Shown here: positions 54,186 through 64,000 of the stretch, piece by piece | How the letters are laid out: each line of letters begins with the position of its first letter | Numbering within the stretch: the first letter of the stretch is position 1 | Assembly: GCA_020310875.1 (NCBI GenBank) | Contig: CM035413.1 | Location: forward strand, 164,670,306-164,734,305 | Direction of reading: 5' to 3' | Source: Ceratopteris richardii | Lineage: Eukaryota; Streptophyta; Polypodiopsida; Polypodiales; Pteridaceae | Length of the DNA: 64,000 bases | Notes under the pieces: model-generated | What the model saw: only the letters and a program-made list of their open reading frames with translations | Database searches by the model: none | What the model was told of the DNA's origin: nothing | Made by a program: the position numbers and the translations under genes

Positions 54186-57100
54186 AAAACCAGAGAATTT
54201 TTTTTTTTTATATAAAGGAAGTTCGGCAATAGCCTACTCTCCCGGACTTGAATTAAATTAAGAAACAAAGGTACAATAGAAGGGGACTAGTGCCCACGGG
54301 ACCCCCCAAATCCCACAAAGCAGGGGAAGCTTGATTGAATCCTAGGTTGCATTACAAAGAAGGTTGATCACCCTCTCGTCGCCCTCATGCGGGGCCCACT
54401 TGGGTTTGAGCTTGTTGTTGATCAACAGGAGGACTTGATGGTGCCTGAAGGGGGGGGATTTCTTACTGTTGACAATCCTTTTGCCGAGGAGGAATAGTGA
54501 TTTCTCAATCGACCACTCCCTGGGGGGATCGCCGAAGTTGAGAGCACACCTCTCCCGCCAAATTTTCCACAGGACTTCCCCTCTGATTGCGTTCCAGAGT
54601 GCCGCAGAGCAGCCAATCGCTTCTCCCAAAAGGACTTGTTTCCAACTAAGCTGTTTCTGAAGTCTCATTCCAACCATCTGCCAGATTATGTAGGAGTTGG
54701 GGCAAGTAAGGAAGATGTGTGGGACATCTTCGATAGCACGGTGGCAGCGTTTGCACCAAGGAGGGAACCCACAAAGTTTGCTTGCCTTATGGTTGGTCCA
54801 AATTCCTCGATGAAGAATTTGCCATAAGAGGACAGACTTCTTAATCTCTATAAGTGGGTGCCAGATACCCATGAATTTCATGTCCCACCGAAGCCGCGTC
54901 CAAGACAGGCACCACTTCTTGTTGAGGCTGATCTGGAGGTCAGTCGTTTCTTTGATGTTCGGGATTTTGAGTAGGCTATTTCCATTGTGCCATTTGAGAC
55001 CACGCGCGTTCGGTGTGTCGTGTCCCATGAGAAGGCGAGTCTTGTGACGATCCCAAGCGAGGCATCTGCTTTGCAAAGTGTTCCATTCTTCGTAGGAGAT
55101 GTTTATGCGAGGGTCAATATCCTCGAAGTTGATCCAGCTGTTGGTGTCATGTTTCCAGAGGTGTTTCCATTTTTTGAATCCTTTGTTCCATAACTTCTTG
55201 GCATTTTGAATGTTCCACGACTCCACACTCCGGATGCCATGTATCGGGAACCAGATAGAGTCGTTTTGTCTGATTCCGGCCGCCCACTTCCAGTCTTCAC
55301 TAATTCTTGTGAAGCTTTTGACTTTATTCCAGCCCTTCCAAAGGGAGCACACGAGATTGGAGCCTTTCGGGAAGACGGGGATCGGGGAGAATAGCAGGGT
55401 CATGATGTCGAGATTCTTCCAGTTCGGGCACCCCATGAGGGCCAACTCATGCTTGTTTCTGAAGATCAGCTTGGCCCACGAGGCCTCCCTATTGCACCAA
55501 GCCTTAATCATCCATTTGGCAGCCAGTTTGTTGGCCATACACCCAATGTCCAGGATACCCAGCCCCCCGCTATCTCTAGGGCTAGTGCAGATGGCCCATT
55601 TGATCTTAGGCACCCCCCTTCTGTTATGATCGCCCGTCCAAAGAAAGTTTCTACAAATACTATTCAGTTTGGACAGGCCTTGCTCGTTCGGTCTCTAGCA
55701 AGAAAGGAAATAGATGGTAGAAGAGAGGAGGAACGTGTTGATAACCATCGCACGTCTAGCGAGATTGATTTGCATACCTCTCCAATAGTTAAGCTTGTTT
55801 TCAAGTTTGGCAAGCACCCAGTTCCATCGCTGCTCCATAGAGACGCCAAACCCCAAGGGGATTCCAAGAAGTCGAAAGATTTGGCCCTGCGGAATGATTT
55901 GACAGCCATGATCAATGAGAAGGCCAGGATGATGTCCCACAATAGCCCTGAAGGCGGTCTTAGAGTGGTTGATTTTGGATCCAGAGGCATCACAGAAGGT
56001 AGCAAGACACCTCCAGAAAGTCTCCAGGCTAGTATTATCATTGTGAACGAACGCGTTCATATCATCAGCAAACAGTCTCATGATGATTTGACCGTGGTCT
56101 TGAGGCAGCCGGAGACCTTTGATATTGCCAGCCTCAACATGATGTGCCACAAGTCTGCTCAGCCCCTCAGTGGCGACGGCAAAAAGAAGGGGGGCCAGAG
56201 GGCACCCTTGTCTAATAGACCTTTTAAGATGGATCGCCTTCGAAAGTTTGCCGTTAACGTTAATTTGGGTCGTTGCGTTTCCAAGAAGGGTCGCGATCAT
56301 CTTGGTGAATTTCTGACTACATCCGAGATCTTGGAGCGACTGCAGAATATAGTCCCATTCTAGCCTGTCGTAGGCTTTGTTGATGAAACCTTTTTGGTCC
56401 TCACTAAGCCAAGATCTCAGGTGGCACGAGAGTCTGTTGGCGATGACTTTGGCGATGATCTTGTATCCTGTTTGGAGCATCGTAATAGGCCGCCAGTTCT
56501 CGATTCTGTTCTTTTCCCCCTTCTTGTGAATCAACTTGATAATTCCATTATTAAGACAAGAAGGAAGAGCACCAAACTTTAGCGCTTCTTGCCAAACCAT
56601 CCGAAGAGGGGTGGAAACCACCAGCTTGAAGGATTTAAAGAACTCGTTAGTGAGTCCGTCGGGTCCCGGGCTTTTACCGAGAGGGAGGGCATCAATGACC
56701 TCAATGATTTCTGATTCAGAGATAGGAGCATGGAGCAGGGAGTGGAGGTTGGGTGGAATCCTCCGGGGGGAAACCCTAGAAATGGCAGCCATACAGTCCC
56801 TTCTATGGGGGGAGAGGGGGTTCGAGGTTCCCAGGAGTCTCGTGAAGTGCCCTTCGATGATGCCAAGATTATCTTCTTCCAAATTGCATACATTGCCAAG
56901 AGGATCTAGCAGTAGGGGGATCGAATCTCTGTTGTGTTTCCTTTTAAGGATACGGCACATCTCTTTGGTGGGTTTGTCGGCTTTGCCAGCCCACCACTCC
57001 TTGAAGAAGATTTGCAAGTTTTTCCTTTGTATTTCTTCCTCGTATCTCAACACTGCTCTGATTTTTTGGAGACCTTTCTGGGCTTGGTGTTTTCCTTTGT

Positions 57101-57457
57101 TCACTTCCTCCTCGAGCCGCCAGAGTCTGTGGTAGAGAGCTACCCTGCGAGCCCGCCGCACAGTCTCGAGCATCTTCTTAGTTCTGATCATGATCTTACG
57201 AGACTTGTCGACCGCATTTCTCCAGCACTTGGCTGGGGCCAGGCCAGAGGCGAACGCCACCTTCCACACATCAGCAATTTCTTGATGGACGGAGGGGAGA
57301 GAGAAGGTGGATGCGTTGGCATGGAACCACGGAGCCTTGCGGATCTTGTTGGAAGGTTGAAAAGTGATAACGATCGGAGATAGTGAGGTCAGTGCCAGGG
57401 AAGTAATTCTCTGGTTTTTCCAAACTTCACTTGGATTTGGTTGAAAACCAGAGAATT
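54186..57457 (-). mobile_element. LINE-A: L1-type non-LTR element with 14-bp target duplication
   Basis: Body 54,200-57,443, flanked by AAAACCAGAGAATT at 54,186-54,199 and 57,444-57,457. The poly(A) is seen as T11-12 at 54,200-54,210. 5' truncated: it begins within ORF2 at the end of the endonuclease and lacks ORF1. GC content is clearly higher than its surroundings, and the single ORF2 frame has only one stop, so this is one of the youngest insertions. Its 5' end carries an inverted copy of adjoining target sequence. Confidence 0.95.
54342..57440 (-). pseudogene. LINE-A ORF2: endonuclease end, reverse transcriptase, zinc-binding domain
   Basis: One frame from about 57,440 to 54,342 with one TAG near 55,695. 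Order: end of endonuclease (SLSPIVITF), linker helix, RT (PGPDGLTNEFFKSF, KGEKNRIENWRPITM, ANRLSCHLRSWLSEDQKGF, SIRQGCPLAPLLFAVA, catalytic LFADDMNAF near 56,065), thumb (RLLGIPLGFG), then the zf-RVT domain (KKSVLLWQILHRGIWTN, CGFPPWCKRCHRAIEDVPHI). At 56,370 QKGFI is fused directly to NKAYDRLEW: about 50 residues including the first catalytic Asp are deleted in frame. So RT is dead although the frame is nearly open. Confidence 0.95.
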
Positions 57458-57469
57458 ACTTCCCTGGCA
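57393..57469. repeat. 26-bp perfect inverted repeat at LINE 5' junction
   Basis: Arms 57,393-57,418 and 57,444-57,469 are perfect reverse complements, separated by 25 bp. The right arm is target duplication plus 12 bp of flank; the left arm is the first part of the LINE body. The spacer itself has a small inverted repeat (CCAAACTTCACTTGG). Confidence 0.95.
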
Positions 57470-60400
57470 AAAAACAAGCATTAGGACCTTTATGATTTTC
57501 ACACTTAATTAGTAGTTTTACTTCCTGCTTCATGCTATTTGTTAACCTCAACAACGTTGATCCTCTTAGTTTAAAACATCTTGGATCATGGTAGTGGTTG
57601 GTAACCTAACAATTAGCCTCAAAGACCAAAAGCCTCAGTCATTTCATTCTTTGGCCTATAGCACTCTGAGATTCACTCCTGAAAACAAAATAGCAAAGCT
57701 CTGCAATCATTGATGAAGCACAATTACACATTTTTGGGTTTCCTCGGAGTTAGCATCCATATGGCGTAGGTTCCAAGACACCTCATCCCATGAAAAGTAG
57801 TGTTGGACTGGTGAAAGTAATGGAATCATGGACATAGATCATCTCAGAATGTAAAAACTCTCAAGCAATCGAAGCACAAAGTCTGTAAAACTTAATTCTC
57901 ATTTATCAATCATGCCTTTAGTGCATTCAATGGAGCACATGCATTATATGTCAACAGTGTTATAAATATTTAGTGTTTCAACTCACATAAGTGGGAGACA
58001 AAATAAGTCCCACATTAGTGCTTTTCCCAATCTGTGTTACAGGCAGTGGAGGTGTTGTGCTGGTGGGAGTTATCTCGTGTACATGAAGAGCATCAAACCC
58101 GTTTGCTTTATTACAGCTTATCCCAAGAATCATTTAAGAAGGTGCACACAATATTATCCATCAAACACCATCAATTGGTTAAATATGTCAATCATGAGGC
58201 AATTACAATTTAGGAGACAACTTTCTTAAAACCTAGAACCATCTGCACACTTGAACACAACAGGTTTGAAGACTTAGCAAATCTTAATATCACCGATTGA
58301 TCCTGTTGGTGATGAAGTCAATACCTTCCTAGCATAGCTATGATCATGATTCCCAACAAGATATTTCAGTCTCCTACTTATACCAATTCTGAATTAGGTT
58401 GATCGATCCAAAGCTTCAGTAAACTATCGTGCATGCTCCCTAGCCATGAGTAGTATGGCAGAAGCATGCACATCCCTATGAATGGTACTATATGCTCGGT
58501 CTGGAAACAGGGAGACAATCAAGACATAGTAGGAACATGACATTCCTATGCCCCCTATCAAACAGATTTCAAGAACTTAAGCATCAACTAGCTGAATGTC
58601 CTGAACCAACCCGTCATGGGGAAGTCACAAAAACTTCACATCTACAAACATCACCTACCAACCTGCCGTGCACAATTCAATAAAGATTAGATCATGAAGG
58701 TCGTAAACAATGCTTGATAATTGCTTCACAGTTTTGAACATTACCAGCTTCTTATCACTAGAATCTGAGATAGTAGATGAAGGATCCACCGTCAAAATAA
58801 AAAAATATGTATGCATTGGTTTCCTCAGAATGGCAACTTGACTACCCTTCCTTGAAGAACTGCCCTTTTAAAGTATGCCCAAAAAGAAAAAGCTTCAAAA
58901 AATTTTTGTCAAAGGAAGTGAAATGTCATCAAAACCTGTTTCTAAATAGGACAATCCAATGAGATTTAGGTTCGAAACCCCAAATTTATAGTCAACTGAA
59001 TGATGCCATACGTGCAGCCAAACATGTGTACTACCACATAGAAATACTTATACATGCTCAAAAATAGTTGTAATGACAGAGCGTGTGACCTTATGGGGCT
59101 ACCCATCAAGAAACAAAACCTAAATAGCTTTTTTGTGGAGAGTTCTAATATCATGCTCTTCAGACATTACGTAGCCGCCTTCTATCACAGGTCAAGAAAC
59201 GGAGGCACACGAACCTCATGGCTTCTACAAAGGTGTCTTCCAGCAGACGAGGAATCTAGTGAAAAGCTCAACCCCACCTATGTCCCAAGCGTAGAGCATT
59301 TTATCAACCCCCTTTGACATGTGATGAGAACATGATCCAAAGAAACCAACGATTGTGACACGAATGTCTATTCATGGTGTCATTACCGCCTCTCTCAAAC
59401 CAAAAGGTCACCCCTACACAAAGGAGAAGACATTCACTCAGAAAAGCAATGATTATTTAATAAATGATTGTCCAAGCACCGTCAAACTATCTCATTACAT
59501 TAGAAAGAACTTGACTAGGCAACATATGACAGTGCAGGATTAAACATGAAGATAGTACCATCATAAGCAAACAAAACAACAATCATTACCCGAGAAAACA
59601 TCTGTAACAACATAGCTATAAATCCGGAAGGGCAAGGAGGCTCTGGGTGGGCCTGGCAACACATCCGACCTCGAGGGTTTGAGCTGACCCGAGATAGCCT
59701 AAGAGGACATGAATCAAAGGAGCATAGAAGAGCAAGGATGACTAATACCATTACTGGTGAAAATAGGGCAGACAGGACACTGGAACCCACCGCCATTAGA
59801 GACGATTAGTATTATCCAAGATTAATTAAGCAGCATTCCCAACTTGGAAGAAAAAGGGAGAACGAAAGGTCTCGGCACCAATGATGTGCAACCGAACAGA
59901 AGAATGGAACTACACTTTTGACCCCCATACGATTGTCTGCAATATGCAGACTCCATTTAGTCACCATCCCACCTCAAGATATGAAGGGGGAAGTGCAATA
60001 GACCACACCCAGTAGTAGTGCAGCAATAATTCGAGAACCTTAGAGAGTGTGAGTGTAAATTCCAACACTATAGCCCAACATACATTTAGAAGAAAAAGGA
60101 AGCCCTTGCTGGCTCGATCACATCAAATGCCTGCACACAGATCGGACGGGGAGAACCAAGCTCCAACGCTATCAGGAAGAAGAGAAACAGAGGGAGCTCG
60201 GCACCTCTAGCATAGTGGAGTTCGAAACAGGCCACGCGGGCCAATCTCTGAGCATAAATTGCTTCGACCAAGAGGATGTAGTCAGAGTTTCCATGTCGTG
60301 AGTTCCATATGGTTGAGACCTGAAAGCAGCGGGCATGGGACTCCAATCTACACAATAGGGAAGCTCACGACGTCCACACCCATTTCGTCTAAAGCAAGAC

Positions 60401-61150
60401 TTGTTATGACCGATGCAGCAATGGTGCCATGACACAGGCGTGCGGGTACTCTGAAGTCGAAACTCACGTAGGAGCAAGGATCCCAACAGTCCTTTCACTT
60501 CAACCAGTGGTTAACACTGAGCAGGCGGAGGAGCACCCACAGAGCTCAACCCCGCCAACATACGGAAGAAGGATTGTCTTTCAAGACCCAGGCGGTAGAT
60601 AGAGTGAGAGAAGGGAAGGGAGATGGTGTAGCTTCCCCCCTCCTCCCACTATCCTTAATGCAAGCGGGAAGGCTTGTATGTCCGAGCAGAGATCATTGAA
60701 GGTGGATGGAGAAGGGAAAGTAAATTCCCCTACCAACCACAACATCACCAGCCCAAAGAGCCTTTGCAAAAAATGAAAGGAACATATTTTTTTATGTTTT
60801 TGATTTTCTTTTAATGGTCAAGAGGGACGGACAAGAGATAGGAATTCCCCACCTTCTTTCCCAAAGTGAGCATCAATTTCCAAGATAGGACAGAGATGGG
60901 GTTGATGCTCAGAGGTGTGTGTAGAGATGTGTGTGTATGTGAGAGAAAGAAAGAGAGATGAGAGGGGTTGAGGGGTGTTTTTGTGCATCAAACAAAAAAA
61001 AAATGAGCTAAAACTACTCAAAAATTAAAAGAAGAGAGGTACCCTAGGCCAACCGAAGGCCACACGTATTCACAACTCAATCCAAGTGTGAGGTGCATCC
61101 ACAAAGTGTAGGCACGGCAAGCTTGAAAAAACCCAACGGCTAAAGGCCGA
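57470..61150. other. Interval without recognised gene
   Basis: About 3.7 kb. 57.5-59.3 kb is AT-rich with no clear signal. 59.6-60.8 kb is richer in GC with modest minus-strand frames (60,498-60,172; 60,355-60,086) lacking known motifs. A pyrimidine/purine-rich leader-like stretch with GT microsatellite is at 60,915-61,000. Part of it may be the internal region of Gy-E, but no gag is seen. Confidence 0.3.
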
Positions 61151-61151
61151 C

Positions 61152-61170
61152 GTCCCCGGCATCGGTGCCA
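61152..61170 (-). other. Gy-E primer binding site, tRNA-Asp type
   Basis: Minus strand TGGCACCGATGCCGGGGAC, three bases inside the LTR that starts (plus strand) at 61,174. Two or three mismatches from the canonical tRNA-Asp type PBS. Confidence 0.8.
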
Positions 61171-61173
61171 AAT

Positions 61174-61670
61174 TGTTGAGAAAAGGGGAATAACAGACCC
61201 TAACCGCCTCACATGGAAGTGAGAGGCTCTTCCAAGAGGAGTTGCAAGAAGTGCAAACAAGGCACACACACCCACGTCCATGAACAATGGCACCATGGCC
61301 AACGCCAAAAGGAACAAGGGAGGGCAATGCTCACACACAAGACAACCCTAAATGCCAAACCCACACACATGGATCAATGCCTAGCACACAAGGAGAAATG
61401 TGGAAGCCAAATGATCCTTCTTTCCATTAGCATGGAGGCCAAGGCCATGGCCAAGGGAGCCCTCTTTACAAGAAATAGCCTCTTTTTATAGGCTCAGCTC
61501 AATTTCCCCATGTGCTCCTTTTGACTAGTCAAAAAGGAGCACATGCTTAACTATCATATCTCAAGAAGATCTTTTCATATATTTGAAGAAACGTGCGCGT
61601 GGGGATTTTTCCATGCTTCTTCAAAAGATGTGAGCATTTACAAGGCTTCCCAAACTTTACTTTTAGGACA
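61174..61670 (-). repeat. Gy-E 5' LTR
   Basis: Minus strand roughly TGTCCTAAAAG ... CTCAACA, about 497 bp. TATA box CTATAAAAAGAGG at about 61,493-61,481 on the minus strand. A short inverted repeat GACTAGTC with flanking AAAAGGAGCACATG arms lies at 61,516-61,546. The right boundary is a best guess from the TG/CA rule; a gypsy integrase scrap follows within about 80 bp. Sequence differs from the Gy-B and inverted-LTR arms, so another family. Confidence 0.7.
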
Positions 61671-61759
61671 AATATTAAAAAGTGTCTAAAGGAGGGTTTT
61701 TATGTGAATTCCTAAGTAGATACAAAAAGAGATATTATTATGGTCTAGGGAGGGTTCCT

Positions 61760-62300
61760 ATGCACAATTGTGGGTGTGTGCATACCCTACGACCCAACAT
61801 TAGCCTTTTTAATTTGATATATGGACAACATGCAATTCTATATATTGACTTCCTTGTAATGAGTCTCAAGTTGGCTAGTGATTATGAATGGAATGGTCAT
61901 GACTTGTCTTCTCTAGTGGATAAACTTGATGCACTTCAAGAAATGTTCATCAAGGTTACCGCAGGCATCTATGCTCATAGAAAGAGGCAAAATTCCATTT
62001 TGATGCCCATATAAAGGATAAAGAGCTACAAGAAGGTGACCTCATACTTGTGTACATACTAAAACAACATGCTAAGGAGCTGAAAAAAGGAGGCCATGGG
62101 CCCTCTTGTGATACATCGTATCTCATCTTGTGGAGCCATATAATTAGCCACACTTGAAGGTGATATCTTTCCCAATTATATCAGTGGTTGAAGAGTCAAC
62201 CTCTACTAAGAACCCCTCATGATAGATATCTTAATACCACTATATATGGCTACAAATAAGACTCAAGAAGAAAATTGCATCAGAGCATAGGCTCAAGCAG
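61760..62300 (+). pseudogene. Gy-F: gypsy integrase C-terminal scrap
   Basis: Starts abruptly at TLRPN and FNLIYGQHAILYIDFLVMSL, continues LASDYEWNGHDLSSLVDKLD, AGIYAHRKRQN, then after a shift the GPY-like block (GPLVIHRISSCGAI, LATLEGDIFPNYIS) to about 62,200. Close to Gy-B and Gy-C integrase C-termini. The upstream core is missing, cut off near the Gy-E LTR. Confidence 0.75.
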
Positions 62301-62795
62301 ATGCTTTAGATCATATGGTAAGACAAAATTGTTGTTTGACACATAGCCCAAAATATGTGCTCTAATGTACGTAGAGAAATACCCATTGAGTCCTTCATTC
62401 AACCACAAGACATTGTCATGGCTATAGTAGAGCAAAAAATAATAAAAAATAATCATTTGCTAATGACATATCAAACAAATCGACAAATAGTGCATTTTCA
62501 CATGTACAAAAATATAGCATTCATGTCTCCTTTAATCCTACAAAGAAAGGCTTTCTTTTAGTAGAAATGCTCTAAAACCACTGCTAATGTGATGGAATTT
62601 CTTGTATTTAGTGTAATATTTTTTGTTTTAATACAAAAATGATTATTTTTGCACAATACACAATGCAAATCTCTAAATTTGCAAGGGAAAAAAGATATTT
62701 AAAGATACAAAATATTATTGATTTAACAAAATTCTATGATTTGTTGGCCACACTTGATATATCAAATCAATAAAATTAGAGCCTCATATTCTTTG

Positions 62796-62805
62796 TCTAT
62801 AAATA
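62796..62805 (+). promoter_or_regulatory. Candidate TATA box
   Basis: TCTATAAATA in AT-rich DNA, 74 bp upstream of ATG at 62,879. Spacing suits a plant core promoter with a short 5' leader. Confidence 0.4.
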
Positions 62806-62878
62806 CTCGCAAAGTTTGTGAGTCTTGGTTTTTCACTTTAAACATTCTATTTTTTGAATACATTCTCTGAGTGTTTAT

Positions 62879-63426
62879 ATGGCTTCTATTTCATGCCATC
62901 CTTCCAATCGTGTAACCTCATGTGAGGTTTACAATAGAAGAAATGATTCCTTATGCAGACCTCTTTCTATGCAAGTAAATGATTGGGTCACTAGCTACCC
63001 AATTTTAGAGCTGCCCATAAATTGAAGCAAGCTAAAAGAGATGACACCAAAATTCTTTGGAAATGTTATATCCTAGGTTTCAAATTAAGAAGACATGGTT
63101 CGTTTGTAAGAGTTCAACATAAGTATAGTGGTAAGGATCTAGTGGTTAACAATCATCTACATTTTCCATCATAATGTAAGCAAAGTTTCACAATGAATCT
63201 CTTTTTTTTTCCTTCCAATGCTCTAGAGTGGCAACCTGTTGAATGTTTAGAAGGAACATTCAAAGTTATTCATAAGGACTATGCAAAAGCAATGTATCTA
63301 AACAAATTTCTTACATTTTCCAATACTATGCACTTATTTGTCTATTTTGCACAATATCAAGTACCATCAGGGAGGAATGCATATGAAGATCTTGAAGGTC
63401 TACTAGCCCTATCACTTCTTCATTAG
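62879..63426 (+). pseudogene. Unrecognised small ORF region downstream of TATA box
   Basis: ATG at 62,879 opens a 48-codon frame (MASISCHPSNRVTSCEVYNR ...) ending TGA near 63,025; a shifted frame continues KRDDTKILWKCYILGFKLRR to a TAA near 63,175; then 63,193-63,426 is open (77 codons, EWQPVECLEGTFKVIHKDYA). The three might be one decayed protein of about 175 residues. I recognise no family. It could be a retrotransposon or pararetrovirus-like accessory ORF or a gene relic. Confidence 0.3.
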
Positions 63427-64000
63427 ATTGGGAGTCTCCTAATCAATGGATAGTTTCAAGTTTTCTAAGCAAGATCAGATATGACATTCAAAGGAAAATG
63501 TTGCCAACCTAAATTTCTTAAAGGATCAAGATTTAATGGCTTTTTTCTCTTCATGTTTCTGTGGCGTGTTTTAAAAACATGTTATTACAAAAAAGAAAAA
63601 ACCTTGCACTTTTTTTTTGTCCACCAAAAATAATAATAATTTATTTTGAATGAAAACATAGAACATCTTGAATGTTAAATATTATTTTCACTTATTTTCT
63701 TTTTTGGGTTTCAATGATTGGATTGTTCAAGTTCATAGTGGATTTCTTATGCTTTACATCATTGGACTTGGTTAGTTTCTATAATTCATTTCTCGAAGAC
63801 AATAACATTGGAAAAAACTAATCCATATGGATGGATAAAGATGAAGGAAAAATAGATCTTATATAGGCCACATACTCGATTTCAGCGATAAACAAGACTA
63901 CATTTAGCATTTGAGGGGAATAATATATCAAAATGGTATAGGTTGGAGGAGATAGAAGAGACGACCAATTCAATTGGAGGTTCTCTAATTTCTCTAATCA
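63427..64000. other. AT-rich tail, nothing recognised
   Basis: No ORF, repeat or element signature that I can support. Confidence 0.3.

Noticed and set aside
54469-57383. Long plus-strand frames (for example 55,449-56,363 with 304 codons and 56,536-57,135)
   Set aside because: Antisense shadows of the GC-rich LINE ORF2 on the minus strand, which has clear RT and zinc-binding motifs.

Overview
The window is nuclear DNA of a repeat-rich land plant. No intact host gene was recognised. Most of it is decayed Ty1/copia and Ty3/gypsy LTR retrotransposons with tRNA-iMet and tRNA-Asp type primer binding sites, plus one plant L1-type LINE. Nested insertions, stops in nearly every reading frame and long unrecognised AT-rich spacers fit a large, slowly purged genome such as a conifer or other gymnosperm. 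That assignment is inference; species cannot be told from the sequence.

Layout. 1-5,771 (-): 5' half of gypsy Gy-A (LTR, PBS, leader array, gag, protease), inserted in the integrase of copia Co-A (+, 5,772 to about 8,600). 8.9-9.3 kb: copia RNase H scrap (Co-B, -). 9.4-11.0 kb: unrecognised broken ORF (-). 11.4-28.3 kb: nearly complete gypsy Gy-B (-), whose reverse transcriptase is split by a complete copia, Co-C (15,132-20,676, target duplication CATAA). 28.3-34.4 kb: gypsy Gy-C (+), whose integrase is split by a 2,465-bp element with LTRs in INVERTED orientation (30,618-33,082, target duplication CCATG). 34.4-39.7 kb: gypsy Gy-D (+), probably resuming at 43.15 kb and ending with a polypurine tract and LTR at 44.09 kb; between lie two copia pieces (Co-E, Co-D, -). 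45.3-46.8 kb: CA-rich array with a higher-order repeat. 49.2-50.1 kb: lone retropepsin-like pseudogene. 54.2-57.4 kb: 5'-truncated LINE with a 14-bp target duplication and a fold-back at its 5' end. 61.15-61.67 kb: PBS and LTR of another gypsy (Gy-E), beside a gypsy integrase scrap (Gy-F). 62.3-64 kb: TATA box and small unrecognised ORF.

How it fits together. The gypsy copies form one lineage with unusual shared traits: tRNA-Asp-like PBS; a tandem array between PBS and gag whose monomer differs in each element; two H2C2 zinc-binding modules between RNase H and the integrase core; and an additional retropepsin-like ORF after integrase. The inverted-LTR element carries the same lineage's LTR, PBS and leader array but no coding region. 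Its right arm stops exactly where minus-strand cDNA should begin, which suggests an aberrant reverse-transcription product integrated as a unit. This element and the leader arrays are the most novel signals here.
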